The notes: generated from the letters alone by a model not told the origin. DNA of 64,000 bases from Mariniphaga sp. (GCA_019429205.1 JAHYIT010000002.1:61511-125510), one strand, 5' to 3'. Counted from the stretch's first letter, positions 45,671 through 56,190 are shown. A program made the numbers and translations.

Positions 45671-46111
45671 ATGACACTTGCAAGAAGATCAGAAAGTAAT
45701 TTCCCGTCGTTCTTCGACAGGTTTTTTAACAGCGACCTGATGGACTGGAACCTCACCAATTTTTCCGGTCCGAACAACACCTTGCCGGCTGTGAATGTAA
45801 AGGAAACAGACGACGAGTACATTCTGGAAGTTGCAGCTCCGGGAATGACTAAAAAAGACTTTAAAGTCAATTTCCAGAACAACGTACTCACCATTTCTTC
45901 TGAGAAACAGGAAGAAAAGAAAGAAAATGAAGACAATTACACCCGGAGGGAATTCAGCTACCGGTCGTTCCAGCGTTCGTTCACTGTTCCGCACAACGAT
46001 GTGGACAGCGACAAAATAAGCGCTACTTATGCTGATGGCATTCTGAACGTAAAACTTCCGAAACGTGAAGAAGTGAAGCCGAAGCCGGCAAGAGAAATTA
46101 AAATTTCGTAA
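45671..46111 (+). CDS. Hsp20/alpha-crystallin small heat shock protein
   Basis: 146 residues. An alpha-crystallin domain covers about 35-135: LPAVNVKETDDEYILEVAAP, then GMTKKDFKVNFQNNVLTIS, and ATYADGILNVKLPKREE, followed by a C-terminal anchor (REIKIS). ATP-independent holdase. AAAGGAGGG upstream is an unusually strong Shine-Dalgarno for this phylum. Confidence 0.95.
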   Translation: MTLARRSESNFPSFFDRFFNSDLMDWNLTNFSGPNNTLPAVNVKETDDEYILEVAAPGMTKKDFKVNFQNNVLTISSEKQEEKKENEDNYTRREFSYRSFQRSFTVPHNDVDSDKISATYADGILNVKLPKREEVKPKPAREIKIS

Positions 46112-46114
46112 GAG

Positions 46115-46142
46115 CCTCCCCTAACCTCTTCAAAGGGAGGGG
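46115..46142. repeat. REP-like palindrome
   Basis: cctcccc-taacctcttcaaag-ggagggg after the hsp20 stop; same type as those at 43717, 48232 and 48312. Confidence 0.65.
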
Positions 46143-46166
46143 AACAAGGAAAGAAAGGCTTTAAAG

Positions 46167-46195
46167 AGGCTGTCTAAAAATGGCAGCCTTTTTTA
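46167..46195 (+). terminator. rho-independent terminator after hsp20
   Basis: AGGCTGTC pairs with GGCAGCCT (8 bp, one G-U), 7-base loop, then TTTTTTT (46189-46195). Confidence 0.8.
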
Positions 46196-46292
46196 TTTCC
46201 CGGCTTTTGGAAAATTTAGTTTGAATTAAAAAACAAACAGAATATTTTATATTTTGGAATAAAGTTCCTAATTTTGGAACAAATATATACCG

Positions 46293-46586
46293 ATGCGAGT
46301 TGTCACTTTTAAAAGAATTAAAGAGTTTATTGAAAAACACAAAGATTCAAGGACTGCGTTAGAGGATTGGTATTTTAAAACAACAAAAGCAAATTGGCAG
46401 GATTTATCAGGTATTAAGAAAACGTTCAGCAGTGTTGATTATGTAGGTAACAACCGTTTTGTTTTCAACATAAAAGGAAACAATTACAGGTTGGTTGCAA
46501 TTGTTATTTTCGCCTCACAAAAAGTTTACATCCGGTTTATTGGAACACATGAAGAATATAACCGGATTGACTGCAAAAACATTTAA
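46293..46586 (+). CDS. higB: type II toxin, HigB family (mRNA interferase)
   Basis: 97 residues: MRVVTFKRIKEFIEKH, TALEDWYFKTTKANWQDLSG, NNRFVFNIKGNNYRLVAIV and VYIRFIGTHEEYNRID, all typical of the HigB_toxin family (PF09907). Ribosome-dependent mRNA cleavage is expected. The antitoxin follows 13 bp downstream. Confidence 0.9.
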   Translation: MRVVTFKRIKEFIEKHKDSRTALEDWYFKTTKANWQDLSGIKKTFSSVDYVGNNRFVFNIKGNNYRLVAIVIFASQKVYIRFIGTHEEYNRIDCKNI

Positions 46587-46599
46587 AAATGAAGTAAAA

Positions 46600-46962
46600 A
46601 TGGCTCAAATAAAAACAGAAAAACAATACGATAAGGCAGTTGAACGCATAGAAGATTTGCTGCAAATAGTAGGAAATCATACTCCAAAAGATGACAAATA
46701 TTTTGTTGAACTGGACTTACTCTCTGATTTGGTTGCAGAATATGAAGAACAATACCATCCTGTTTCCAGGCCGACTTTGCCAGAGATTATCCGTTTACGA
46801 ATGGCAGAATTGGGAATATCTCAAAAAAAACTTGCAGGAATTTTACAGGTAAGTCCTTCCCGGATAAGTGAGTATTTAAGCGGGAAAAGCGAACCTACGC
46901 TGAAAGTTGCCCGCCGACTCAGTGCAGAGTTGGGCATCGATGCTGACATTATTTTGGGCTAA
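46600..46962 (+). CDS. higA: type II antitoxin, HigA family (XRE HTH)
   Basis: 120 residues from ATG 46600 (MAQIKTEKQYDKAVERIEDL); the ORF start at 46495 lies inside the toxin gene and is not used. C-terminal HTH: LAGILQVSPSRISEYLSGKS. Toxin-before-antitoxin order is typical of hig. It should neutralise HigB and repress its own operon. Confidence 0.9.
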   Translation: MAQIKTEKQYDKAVERIEDLLQIVGNHTPKDDKYFVELDLLSDLVAEYEEQYHPVSRPTLPEIIRLRMAELGISQKKLAGILQVSPSRISEYLSGKSEPTLKVARRLSAELGIDADIILG

Positions 46963-47218
46963 ACTCCCTGATTTTTTATCATCTTTCAACAATTTTCCCA
47001 TGGCAAACATTTCATCATGCAGGTAAGCAATCTGGAATTTAAACCACTTTTTATATCTTCAATAACTTTTACAAAATGCCATTGCACTGGCTTAATATAT
47101 TTTAACAAAATATAAAGGTTTTTCACTTTGCAATCGTTTAAATTCGTGCACTCAAAAAATGGCGTTAAATTGCCGCAAATAAAACAAATCGAAAACATTA
47201 AGAATTCAAAAAATTGAT

Positions 47219-48214
<996 letters not shown>

Positions 48215-48231
48215 AAGGAAGCCCCTCTTAA

Positions 48232-48248
48232 CCTCCCCGAAGGGGAGG
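48232..48248. repeat. REP-like palindrome (CCTCCCC-GAA-GGGGAGG)
   Basis: A perfect 7-bp inverted repeat with a 3-base loop after the MoxR-type gene. Followed at 48312-48329 by a related one (ctccccc-tttt-ggggag). The pair occupies most of the 135-bp gap inside the bat operon. Confidence 0.75.
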
Positions 48249-48311
48249 AAAAAAAGGAAAGAAAAATGTTGGTTACAATTACAAATAAAATTAAAATGCC
48301 GATGTCCTAAT

Positions 48312-48329
48312 CCTCCCCCTTTTGGGGAG
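48312..48329. repeat. REP-like palindrome (CTCCCC-CTTT-TGGGGAG)
   Basis: Second palindrome in the gap between the MoxR-type and DUF58 genes. Confidence 0.7.
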
Positions 48330-48349
48330 ACAAAGGGGGCTGTTTTTGT

Positions 48350-49231
48350 ATGGAAACGACTGAATTATTAAAAAAAGTCAGGAAAATTGAAATTAAAACG
48401 CGGGGGTTGTCGCGGAATATTTTTGCAGGTGAATACCACAGTGCGTTTAAAGGTCGTGGTATGGCTTTTTCTGAAGTGCGCGAATACCAGTTCGGCGACG
48501 ATATCCGCAGCATCGACTGGAACGTTACTGCGCGCTACAACCATCCCTATGTAAAAATTTTCGAGGAGGAAAGGGAACTCACCGTCATGTTGCTTATTGA
48601 TGTAAGCGGTTCGCGTGATTTCGGTACGTTCGAAAAGATGAAAAAAAACGTGATTACTGAAATTGCTGCCATACTCTCATTTTCTGCCATCCAGAACAAC
48701 GATAAAATCGGGGTAATTTTCTTTTCCGATACCATTGAAAAATTCATTCCGCCCAAAAAAGGAAGAAGCCATATTTTACGCATTATCCGCGAATTGATTG
48801 ATTTTCAACCCGACCATACCGGAACCGATATCACAGGAGCAATCCGATACCTTACCAACGCCATTAAAAAAAGATGTACCGCGTTTATTATTTCTGATTT
48901 CATAGATGAAAACCCAGGTTTGGAATTGACGCTTTCCATTGCCAACAACAAACACGATATTGTGGCGCTTAAAATTTACGATGAAAGGGAAAGGGAACTG
49001 CCCCCCATTGGAATGGTTAAGCTAAAAGATGCCGAAACCGGAAAGTACGTTTGGGTGGACAGCAGCTCCCGCAAAATCCGGAAAATTTATACTCAATTCT
49101 GGAATAACCATATAGTGCGAATGGATACGCTGTTTAAAAAGTGCGGCATAGATTACGTTTCCATCGACACCAGAGAAGACTATGTAAAATCGTTAATGAC
49201 CCTGTTTAAGAAAAGGGCTGTTAAACAATGA
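48350..49231 (+). CDS. DUF58-domain protein of the bat operon
   Basis: 293 residues with VREYQFGDDIRSIDWNVTAR (the DUF58 core) and a vWA-like LLIDVSGSRDFG with the MIDAS-type DxSxS and TAFIISDFIDE. It is the usual partner of MoxR. Its stop overlaps the next start by 4 bp. Confidence 0.93.
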   Translation: METTELLKKVRKIEIKTRGLSRNIFAGEYHSAFKGRGMAFSEVREYQFGDDIRSIDWNVTARYNHPYVKIFEEERELTVMLLIDVSGSRDFGTFEKMKKNVITEIAAILSFSAIQNNDKIGVIFFSDTIEKFIPPKKGRSHILRIIRELIDFQPDHTGTDITGAIRYLTNAIKKRCTAFIISDFIDENPGLELTLSIANNKHDIVALKIYDERERELPPIGMVKLKDAETGKYVWVDSSSRKIRKIYTQFWNNHIVRMDTLFKKCGIDYVSIDTREDYVKSLMTLFKKRAVKQ

Positions 49232-50232
49232 TGAAGATGAATTTAACAACAAAAACAGGCTCATTTTTAATACTGATTCTGATTGCAACATCAGCAAATG
49301 CGCAGCGGATTAAAGCCACTGCCACTATCGATTCTACAAACATTTTACTGGGCGACCAGGTGAAGTTGTTTCTGGAAATCGACCACCCGAAAAGTGTTGA
49401 GATTACATTTCCGAATTTACCTGACACTTTAATTGAATTCATTGAAGTGCTCGACCGTTCGGCAATCGACACATTCGAACTGGACGATGAAACCTATCAG
49501 AAACAGATACAATCGTTTTTAATCACTTCGTTCGACAGCGGTTCCTATCGCATTCCACCATTCTGGTTCAAAATTGACCTCGACGACAGGCTCGATTCCA
49601 TTCCAACCAACGCTGCTACCCTGAATGTGTACAGCATGGCCATCGATACAACCCGCGGCCCTACGGATATTAAATATCCCTACGATGCGCCGGTTACACT
49701 AAAAGAAGTTATTCCCTACATTCTGGGAATCATTTTGATTGCTGCCATCCTGTTTTTTATTTTTTATGCCATTAAAAGAAGGAAAAATAACCAGCCCATT
49801 TTTGTATTGCCCAAAAAACCAAAAGAGCCGCCACATATTATTGCATTACGCGAACTTGACCGGATAAAAAATGAAAAAATATGGCAGAAGGGCAAAACCA
49901 AACAATATTACAGTGAGGTTACCGAAGCGCTCCGAAAGTATATTGAGGATCGTTTCGAGATTCCGGCCATGGAACAAACTTCGGATGAAACCATTGAAAG
50001 TATCAGAAAACAAAAAGGTTTGCTGAAAAATAAAACCTTTGAGAATCTGAGCCAGATTTTAAAGCTGGCCGATTTGGTGAAATTTGCAAAATATCAGACC
50101 TCGCCCGACGATGACAATATGACACTGGTGAATGCCTACTTTTTTATAAACGACACCAAACCCGAAGAAAAAAAACCTGAAACTCCTGCAGAATCGGAAG
50201 ATGAAGAAGGAGAAGATGTAAAAATTAAATAG
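49228..50232 (+). CDS. bat-operon membrane protein
   Basis: 334 residues, with a signal peptide (TGSFLILILIATSANAQ), a periplasmic beta-rich domain, and one membrane helix at about 168-188 (EVIPYILGIILIAAILFFIF). A cytosolic tail of helical type (LRKYIEDRFEIPAMEQTSDE) then an acidic Glu-rich end follows. This resembles the DUF4381-type protein placed between DUF58 and BatA in Bacteroidota. Function not known. Confidence 0.8.
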   Translation: MMKMNLTTKTGSFLILILIATSANAQRIKATATIDSTNILLGDQVKLFLEIDHPKSVEITFPNLPDTLIEFIEVLDRSAIDTFELDDETYQKQIQSFLITSFDSGSYRIPPFWFKIDLDDRLDSIPTNAATLNVYSMAIDTTRGPTDIKYPYDAPVTLKEVIPYILGIILIAAILFFIFYAIKRRKNNQPIFVLPKKPKEPPHIIALRELDRIKNEKIWQKGKTKQYYSEVTEALRKYIEDRFEIPAMEQTSDETIESIRKQKGLLKNKTFENLSQILKLADLVKFAKYQTSPDDDNMTLVNAYFFINDTKPEEKKPETPAESEDEEGEDVKIK

Positions 50233-50239
50233 GAAAAGG

Positions 50240-51235
50240 ATGTTTGAAGGACTGACATTTAAAAACCCGGAATTTTTCTACCTTTTGCTGGTGATTGCAC
50301 CCATGGGAGCCTGGTATATTCTCAGGCAGAAAAGAAATACCGCAAGCATCCGTATTTCTTCCACAGCGCCGGTAATTAAAGCTCCCAAAACCATCAGGCA
50401 TTATTTGCGGCATGTGGTTTTTTTGTTGCAGATGATTGCCATTGCGGCCTTTACGGTTGTGTTGGCACGCCCGCAATCATCTGCCGATTTTGAAAACGTA
50501 ACTACCGAAGGAATTGACATTGTTATTTCACTCGATATTTCAACCAGTATGCTGGCTAAAGATTTTTCGCCAGACCGTTTGGAGGCAGCTAAAAATGTGG
50601 CTATGGAATTTATTTCCGGGCGACAATACGACCGCATTGGACTGGTAGTTTTTGCAGGTGAAGCCTTTACACAGGTCCCACTCACCACAGACCGGGCCGT
50701 TTTGCTGAACCTGTTTAAAGATATTCAAACCGGAATGATTCAGGATGGAACTGCAATTGGTAACGGGCTGGCAACTGCCGTGGCACGCTTAAAAGACAGC
50801 GATGCCATTAGCCGCGTGGTTATCCTGCTCACCGACGGTGAAAATAATTCAGGGGAAATTGCCCCGCTAACTGCTGCTGAAATTGCACGAACTTTTGGCA
50901 TTCGTGTTTACACCATTGGCGTTGGAACGGTTGGCACTGCCCCCTACCCTGTTCAAACACCCTACGGAACTCAGCTACGCGACATCGAAGTAAAAATTGA
51001 CGAAGAGATGCTTCAGGAAATCGCATCCATAACCGACGGAAGGTATTTCAGGGCAACCAGCAATACCAAGCTCGAAGAAATTTACAAGGAAATTGACCTG
51101 CTGGAAAAATCGAAAATTGAAGTACGTGAATTCAGCCGCCGCTCAGAGGAATTTTTGCCGTTTGCATTGGCAGGAATTTTGTTGCTGGTTTTAAGCCTTT
51201 TTTTACGAACAACGGTTTTCAGAAGCATCCCTTAA
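50240..51235 (+). CDS. batA: BatA, VWA-domain membrane protein
   Basis: 331 residues, with two N-terminal membrane helices (about 10-25 and 56-75), the vWA domain with MIDAS IVISLDISTSMLAKDFSPD (DxSxS) and VVILLTDGENN, then a C-terminal helix (FALAGILLLVLSLFL). One of a pair with BatB; aerotolerance function is known from Bacteroides. Confidence 0.93.
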   Translation: MFEGLTFKNPEFFYLLLVIAPMGAWYILRQKRNTASIRISSTAPVIKAPKTIRHYLRHVVFLLQMIAIAAFTVVLARPQSSADFENVTTEGIDIVISLDISTSMLAKDFSPDRLEAAKNVAMEFISGRQYDRIGLVVFAGEAFTQVPLTTDRAVLLNLFKDIQTGMIQDGTAIGNGLATAVARLKDSDAISRVVILLTDGENNSGEIAPLTAAEIARTFGIRVYTIGVGTVGTAPYPVQTPYGTQLRDIEVKIDEEMLQEIASITDGRYFRATSNTKLEEIYKEIDLLEKSKIEVREFSRRSEEFLPFALAGILLLVLSLFLRTTVFRSIP

Positions 51236-51246
51236 ATAATTGAAAA

Positions 51247-52284
51247 ATGGAAATGTTCAGATTTGCACATATAGAATTTCTTTGGGGGTTGTTAATCATC
51301 CCGCTGCTTGCCCTGTTTTTTATTTGGGCAAGGTTTGCGCGAAAAAGGGCGTTGAAACGATTTGGCACCCTGCAAACCATAACAGAACTAATGCCCTTTG
51401 TTTCCAAAAACCGGCCGGTTTTTAAGTTTTTATTGCTCATGCTTGCACTGGCATTTTTTATTGTTGGTGCAGCGCGTCCGCAATTTGGTTCGAAATTAAA
51501 AAAGGTGCAACGCGAAGGAATTGAACTGATTATTGCACTCGATGTTTCAAACAGTATGATGGCCGAAGACATTCAACCCAACCGGTTGGAGAGGGCAAAA
51601 AGAGCCATTTCGCGCATGATTGACAGGATGAAAGATGACAAAATCGGTTTAATTGTGTTTGCCGGTGAAGCATACACCCAGCTTCCCATTACCAGCGATT
51701 ACAATTCTGCCAAACTATTCCTGGAAGCAGTAAATACGCAAATTGTACCGCGGCAGGGAACAGCAATTGGTTCGGCAATTAATATGGCCCTGCGCTCCTT
51801 TACACCGGCAGGCAACGCCAACAAAGCCGTTGTAGTAATCACTGATGGAGAAAATCATGAAGACGACCCGGTTACAGCGGCACAGGAAGCAGCAAAAAAC
51901 GGGATAATTGTTCATACCATTGGAATGGGTTTGCCGCAGGGCTCGCCAATTCCGGTGCTTCGCAATGGCCAGACCGATTATTTGCGGGATAACGACGGAA
52001 ATGTAGTGGTTACCAAACTGGACGAAACTACACTGGAAGAAATTTCTGCCGCAGGAAACGGAATTTATGTGCGGGCAAACAATGCACAAGTGGGGCTGAA
52101 TGCACTTTTCGACGAAATCAACAAAATGGAAAAAGAAGAGATGGAAACCCTGGTGTATTCTGAATACGACGACCAGTTTCAATATTTTTTTGCCATTGGT
52201 CTGTTGTTGCTATTGCTCGAATTTGTTATTCTGGAAAGGAAAAACAGGCATTTAATGAAAGTGAATTTGTTTTCAGCTAAATAA
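51247..52284 (+). CDS. batB: BatB, VWA-domain membrane protein
   Basis: 345 residues, with membrane helices at both ends, MIDAS IALDVSNSMMAEDIQPNRLE, VVVITDGENHEDDPV and the C-terminal helix YFFAIGLLLLLLEFVIL. Paralogue of BatA, 11 bp after it. The usual BatA-BatB-BatC-BatD order follows. Confidence 0.93.
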   Translation: MEMFRFAHIEFLWGLLIIPLLALFFIWARFARKRALKRFGTLQTITELMPFVSKNRPVFKFLLLMLALAFFIVGAARPQFGSKLKKVQREGIELIIALDVSNSMMAEDIQPNRLERAKRAISRMIDRMKDDKIGLIVFAGEAYTQLPITSDYNSAKLFLEAVNTQIVPRQGTAIGSAINMALRSFTPAGNANKAVVVITDGENHEDDPVTAAQEAAKNGIIVHTIGMGLPQGSPIPVLRNGQTDYLRDNDGNVVVTKLDETTLEEISAAGNGIYVRANNAQVGLNALFDEINKMEKEEMETLVYSEYDDQFQYFFAIGLLLLLLEFVILERKNRHLMKVNLFSAK

Positions 52285-52293
52285 TTTGGAACG

Positions 52294-53061
52294 ATGAAAC
52301 AGATAATTTTATTCATATTGATAAGTAGTTTTTCTGTTTTTGTTTACGGACAAAACGAACGAAAATTTGTCCGTAGCGGGAATAAACTGTTTATGGAAGC
52401 AGTGAAAGATACCACCCGACTGGATACTACAAAATTTGGTCAGGCCGAAGAAGAATACCGCAAAGCGCTTAATCTCAGACCTGGAAATGTCCAGTGGAAT
52501 TTCAATCTGGCCGGAACCCGTTACAAACAAATGCGTTTTGAAGAAGCAGAACAAAAATTTGAAGAACTGGCAGAAAAATTTGAAACTACGGAGGAGCAGG
52601 CACGCGCCTTGCACAACATAGGCAACAGCCAGTTAATGCAGCAACGCGTTGATGAAAGTATTGAGTCGTACAAAGAAGCTTTACGCCGGAATCCAAATGA
52701 TTTGGACACCAAATACAATCTGGCCTATGCCCAAATGCTAAAAAAACAACAGGAACAACAGCAGCAGCAACAACAAAATCAGCAGCAGAATCAGGACCAG
52801 CAGGATCAACAAAACCAGGACCAGCAAAACAATCAGGATCAGCAAAATCAGGATCAACAACAGAATCAGGATCAGCAAAATCAACAAAACCAACAGCAAC
52901 AAAACCAGGAGCAACAACAGCAGCAGCAAACCAAAATATCACGCCAGGATGCCGAACAGCTTTTACAGGCATTGCAAAACGATGAACGCGATATTCAGGA
53001 AAAAGTAAAAAAGGAAAAAGCGGCCAAAGCCAGAAGGATAAGATCAGAAAAAGAATGGTAA
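52294..53061 (+). CDS. batC: BatC, TPR protein with Gln/Asn-rich region
   Basis: 255 residues, signal peptide (ILFILISSFSVFVYGQ), two to three TPR units (AEEEYRKALNLRPGNVQWNF; ESYKEALRRNPNDLDTKYNL). A low-complexity stretch of Q, N and D lies at about 150-215, coded by a CAACAGAATCAG-like DNA repeat, and a basic end follows. The repeat length is likely to vary between strains. Confidence 0.9.
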   Translation: MKQIILFILISSFSVFVYGQNERKFVRSGNKLFMEAVKDTTRLDTTKFGQAEEEYRKALNLRPGNVQWNFNLAGTRYKQMRFEEAEQKFEELAEKFETTEEQARALHNIGNSQLMQQRVDESIESYKEALRRNPNDLDTKYNLAYAQMLKKQQEQQQQQQQNQQQNQDQQDQQNQDQQNNQDQQNQDQQQNQDQQNQQNQQQQNQEQQQQQQTKISRQDAEQLLQALQNDERDIQEKVKKEKAAKARRIRSEKEW

Positions 53062-53068
53062 CCAGAAT

Positions 53069-54895
53069 ATGATAAAAAAACTGTTAACATACATTTGCCT
53101 TTTTTTCATTGTGGCGTCTGCAAGTGCAGAAATCACCCGGTTTGAAATGTCGGCGCCCAATGCAGTGGAAATGGGACAACAATTCAGATTAACCTTTACC
53201 TTAAACGACAGAGGTTCCAATCTGCAACTTCCTCCCGGACTAACCAGCAATTTTGATGTACTGATGGGACCAAGTACCGGGCAATCAACAAGTATCCGCA
53301 CAATAAATGGCCAAACTACAACCGAAGTTACCTATTCTTACACCTATATTCTACGGGCAAAAAGCGAAGGGGAATTCGAAATCAGGCCGGCAACCATTGA
53401 AGCAGATGGAAAAGTTATGGAATCGAATCCGCTGAAAATTCAAGTGGTTCCTACCCAGTCACAACAGCAAACGCAAAGGCAAACACCAAGTGGAGGCGAA
53501 AGTCAGGGGTCGCAATCCGTAGATTTGGGGGGCGACAACCTGTTTCTTCGGGTTGTAATGAGCAAACAAAACGTTTTCAGGGGCGAACAGATTATAGCCA
53601 CAGTAAAACTTTATGCCGACCCAAATATTCCCATATCGGGTTTTGATGAAGTAAACCTGCCGACTTATGAAGGATTTTTTACACAGGATATTACAATTCC
53701 CAACCAGATTAATTTTACCCGCGAAGTTTACAACAACCGCATTTACCAGGTGGGCGTGTTGAAAAAAACCGTTCTTTTTCCCCAACAAAACGGAACCATA
53801 ACTGTGAATCCGTTCAGCATGACCTTGCTGGTGCAGCAACGGGTGAGGCCGCGCAGCTTTTTCGACGATTTTTTCAGTGGAGTTCAAACTGTGCGTACAA
53901 CCCTAACCAGCAGTGCAGTGCGGGTTAACGTGAAAGATCTTCCAACACAACCAGCCAATTACTACGGAGGCGTTGGAAATTTTAATGTTACATCTGAGCT
54001 TAGTGCTGAAGATGTGACAACCAACGATGCAGTTACGCTAAAATTAACTATCAGGGGAAACGGTAACCTGCGCCTCATCCGAAATCCGGAACTGCAACTA
54101 CCAAGCGATTTTGAAGTTTACGACCCGCGTTCAACCGAAAATATCCAGGTTACCGATAATGGCGTTTCAGGTTCCAAAACTGTTGAATACCTTTTTCAGC
54201 CCCGGTTTGAAGGCAATTATACCATTCCTTCCATCCCGTTTACCTTTTTTAATCCGGCAACAGGTTCCTATGAAACACGTTCAACCCGGGAATATACCTT
54301 GCATGTTGAAAAGGGCACCGGAGAACAATCTGCAACTGTGATGAGCTCAAGGCAACGGGAAAATTTACAGTTAATCGGGCAGGATATCCGGTTTATAAAA
54401 CAAGGAAATCCTCTGCTCCGTATAAAAGGGACAACCTTTTACGGAACTCCGTTTTTCTACAGCATTTATGCCGGAAGTGGACTATTGTTTCTGCTGCTGT
54501 TTGTAGTTTACCGCAAGAAAGCAAAAGAAAATGCCAACGTGGCGCTCATGCGAAATAAAAAAGCCAGCCGGGTAGCCACCAAACGGTTGAAAGCTGCAGC
54601 CGGTTTTATGAAAAAAAATGAAAACGAAGCATTCCATGAAGCCATTCTGAAAGCATTTTGGGGTTATTTCAGCGATAAACTGGGAATTCCGGTGGCCAAT
54701 CTTAACAGGGATAGTGCTTTGGAAGGATTGCGTAAAAGGAATGTGGACGAAGAGCTTATTAATGATTTTGTGGAGATTACAGAACAATGCGAATTTGCTC
54801 GCTATGCGCCATCGGGAGGTTCTGAAGCGAGAACGGAATTGTATAAAAAAGCGGTTTCGACCATGAGCAGACTTGAAAAACAAATAAAAAGATAA
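53069..54895 (+). CDS. batD: BatD family protein
   Basis: 608 residues, signal peptide, BatD repeat domains (FEMSAPNAVEMGQQFRLTFT; VNLPTYEGFFTQDITIPNQ; SYTYILRAKSEGEFEIRPAT) and one membrane helix at about 467-487 (YSIYAGSGLLFLLLFVVY) with a cytosolic helical tail. It is followed not by batE but by hicAB. Confidence 0.92.
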   Translation: MIKKLLTYICLFFIVASASAEITRFEMSAPNAVEMGQQFRLTFTLNDRGSNLQLPPGLTSNFDVLMGPSTGQSTSIRTINGQTTTEVTYSYTYILRAKSEGEFEIRPATIEADGKVMESNPLKIQVVPTQSQQQTQRQTPSGGESQGSQSVDLGGDNLFLRVVMSKQNVFRGEQIIATVKLYADPNIPISGFDEVNLPTYEGFFTQDITIPNQINFTREVYNNRIYQVGVLKKTVLFPQQNGTITVNPFSMTLLVQQRVRPRSFFDDFFSGVQTVRTTLTSSAVRVNVKDLPTQPANYYGGVGNFNVTSELSAEDVTTNDAVTLKLTIRGNGNLRLIRNPELQLPSDFEVYDPRSTENIQVTDNGVSGSKTVEYLFQPRFEGNYTIPSIPFTFFNPATGSYETRSTREYTLHVEKGTGEQSATVMSSRQRENLQLIGQDIRFIKQGNPLLRIKGTTFYGTPFFYSIYAGSGLLFLLLFVVYRKKAKENANVALMRNKKASRVATKRLKAAAGFMKKNENEAFHEAILKAFWGYFSDKLGIPVANLNRDSALEGLRKRNVDEELINDFVEITEQCEFARYAPSGGSEARTELYKKAVSTMSRLEKQIKR

Positions 54896-54917
54896 TTAAC
54901 CTTTGGAATTAAGCTAC

Positions 54918-55178
54918 ATGGGTAAGTTTGAAAAAATAATTTCAAAAATATTAAGTGGAGCTTCTGATAAAAACATTAAATTTCAGGAACTTTTGACTAT
55001 TTTGAAAAGTTTCAAGTTTGAAGACAGGATAAAAGGTAGTCATCATATTTTTTACAGAAAAGATATTGAGGAGATTATCAACATACAAGCTGATAAAAAT
55101 GGAAATGCAAAACCGTATCAGGTAAAACAAATACGGGAGATTATTTTAAAAAATCACTTAATGATTAAAAATGAATAG
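54918..55178 (+). CDS. hicA: type II toxin HicA (dsRBD-like mRNA interferase)
   Basis: 86 residues from ATG 54918; a TTG at 54903 would add five. A dsRBD-like fold with the catalytic His in KGSHHIFYRKD, and VKQIREIILK at the end. Its start is 22 bp after the batD stop; it overlaps hicB by up to 8 bp. Confidence 0.85.
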   Translation: MGKFEKIISKILSGASDKNIKFQELLTILKSFKFEDRIKGSHHIFYRKDIEEIINIQADKNGNAKPYQVKQIREIILKNHLMIKNE

Positions 55179-55395
55179 AATTATGCAACCAAAATATGAA
55201 ATAATAATCTACTGGAGTGAACAGGATCAATCCTTTATAGCAGAGGTTCCTGAGCTGGCAGGATGTATGGCGGACGGAAAAACATACCAGTCTGCTCTAA
55301 AAAATGTGGAACAAATAATCTCAGAATGGATAGAAACCGCACAAATTACAGGAAGACCGGTTCCTGAACCAAAAGGCAGATTAAAATATGCATAG
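55171..55395 (+). CDS. hicB: type II antitoxin HicB (RNase H-like)
   Basis: 74 residues (or 70 from the ATG at 55183): YEIIIYWSEQDQSFIAEVPE LAGC and VEQIISEWIETAQITGRPVP, the partial RNase H fold typical of HicB; no C-terminal HTH is present. It pairs with the HicA toxin upstream and its end overlaps batE by 8 bp. Confidence 0.88.
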   Translation: MNRIMQPKYEIIIYWSEQDQSFIAEVPELAGCMADGKTYQSALKNVEQIISEWIETAQITGRPVPEPKGRLKYA

Positions 55396-56179
55396 AATGA
55401 TTGAAATGGTAAGTGCCAAAGTGAAAATATACAGTTTATTTCTGATTGGAATGTTTGTATTCCTGCAAGTTTCCGCACAGGATTCTACCCAGGTATTTTG
55501 GGAAAAGGGAAATGCGTATTACACCACCGAAGAATACCAGCAGGCCATTTTAGCGTATGAGCAGATTGTAAATTCAGGGCATGAATCGGCCAGACTTTAT
55601 TTCAACCTGGGAAATGCCTATTATAAAACCGGAGACATTAACCATGCTATTTTAAATTACGAACGGGCCAAATTGCTGGCGCCTCAGGACGAAGACATTG
55701 AATTCAACCTGCGCCTGGCAAATCAATTTGTAGTAACCGAAATCGAGGCCCTGCCGCAGCCCTTTTTCGTACGCTGGCGCAACCGGATTATTAACCTCTA
55801 TCCCGCTGATGCCTGGGCAGGAATCAGCATCGGGGCATTCATTTTATTTCTCGGATTGCTTGGCCTGTTTATTTTCAGTCGCAGATCTTCCCTAAAAAGA
55901 TTTTCCTTTTGGTTCGGAATCCTGGCCATTTTAATCACCGGATTTACCCTCTCGTTTGCGGCCCGGCAAAAGGAAAAAATCAATCAACGGAAACACGCCA
56001 TTGTTTTTTGTCCACGGGTAACAGTTAAAAGTGCCCCGGCGCAAAACAGCACTGATTTGTTCCTGCTTTACGAAGGAGTAAAAGTGGAAATCTCGGACAG
56101 TGTAAACACATGGAAAGAAATCAGGCTTTCCGACGGAAATGTGGGATGGTTACCCGATTCGTGTATTGTAAGAATTTAA
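55388..56179 (+). CDS. batE: BatE, TPR and SH3-like domain membrane protein
   Basis: 263 residues. Signal peptide (IYSLFLIGMFVFLQVSAQ), two TPR units (YYTTEEYQQAILAYEQIVN; INHAILNYERAKLLAPQDED), membrane helices (AGISIGAFILFLGLLGLFIF and FGILAILITGFTLSFA) and a C-terminal SH3-like part (CPRVTVKSAPAQNST). It closes the bat operon. Starts at 55388, 55397 or 55406 are all possible; the signal favours 55406. Confidence 0.9.
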   Translation: MHRMIEMVSAKVKIYSLFLIGMFVFLQVSAQDSTQVFWEKGNAYYTTEEYQQAILAYEQIVNSGHESARLYFNLGNAYYKTGDINHAILNYERAKLLAPQDEDIEFNLRLANQFVVTEIEALPQPFFVRWRNRIINLYPADAWAGISIGAFILFLGLLGLFIFSRRSSLKRFSFWFGILAILITGFTLSFAARQKEKINQRKHAIVFCPRVTVKSAPAQNSTDLFLLYEGVKVEISDSVNTWKEIRLSDGNVGWLPDSCIVRI

Positions 56180-56190
56180 AAACAATAATT

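Noticed and set aside
52586..52972. 128-codon minus-strand ORF rich in Val/Ala/Asp repeats
   Set aside because: Antisense to the Gln/Asn-rich part of batC; its repeats are the mirror of the batC repeat.
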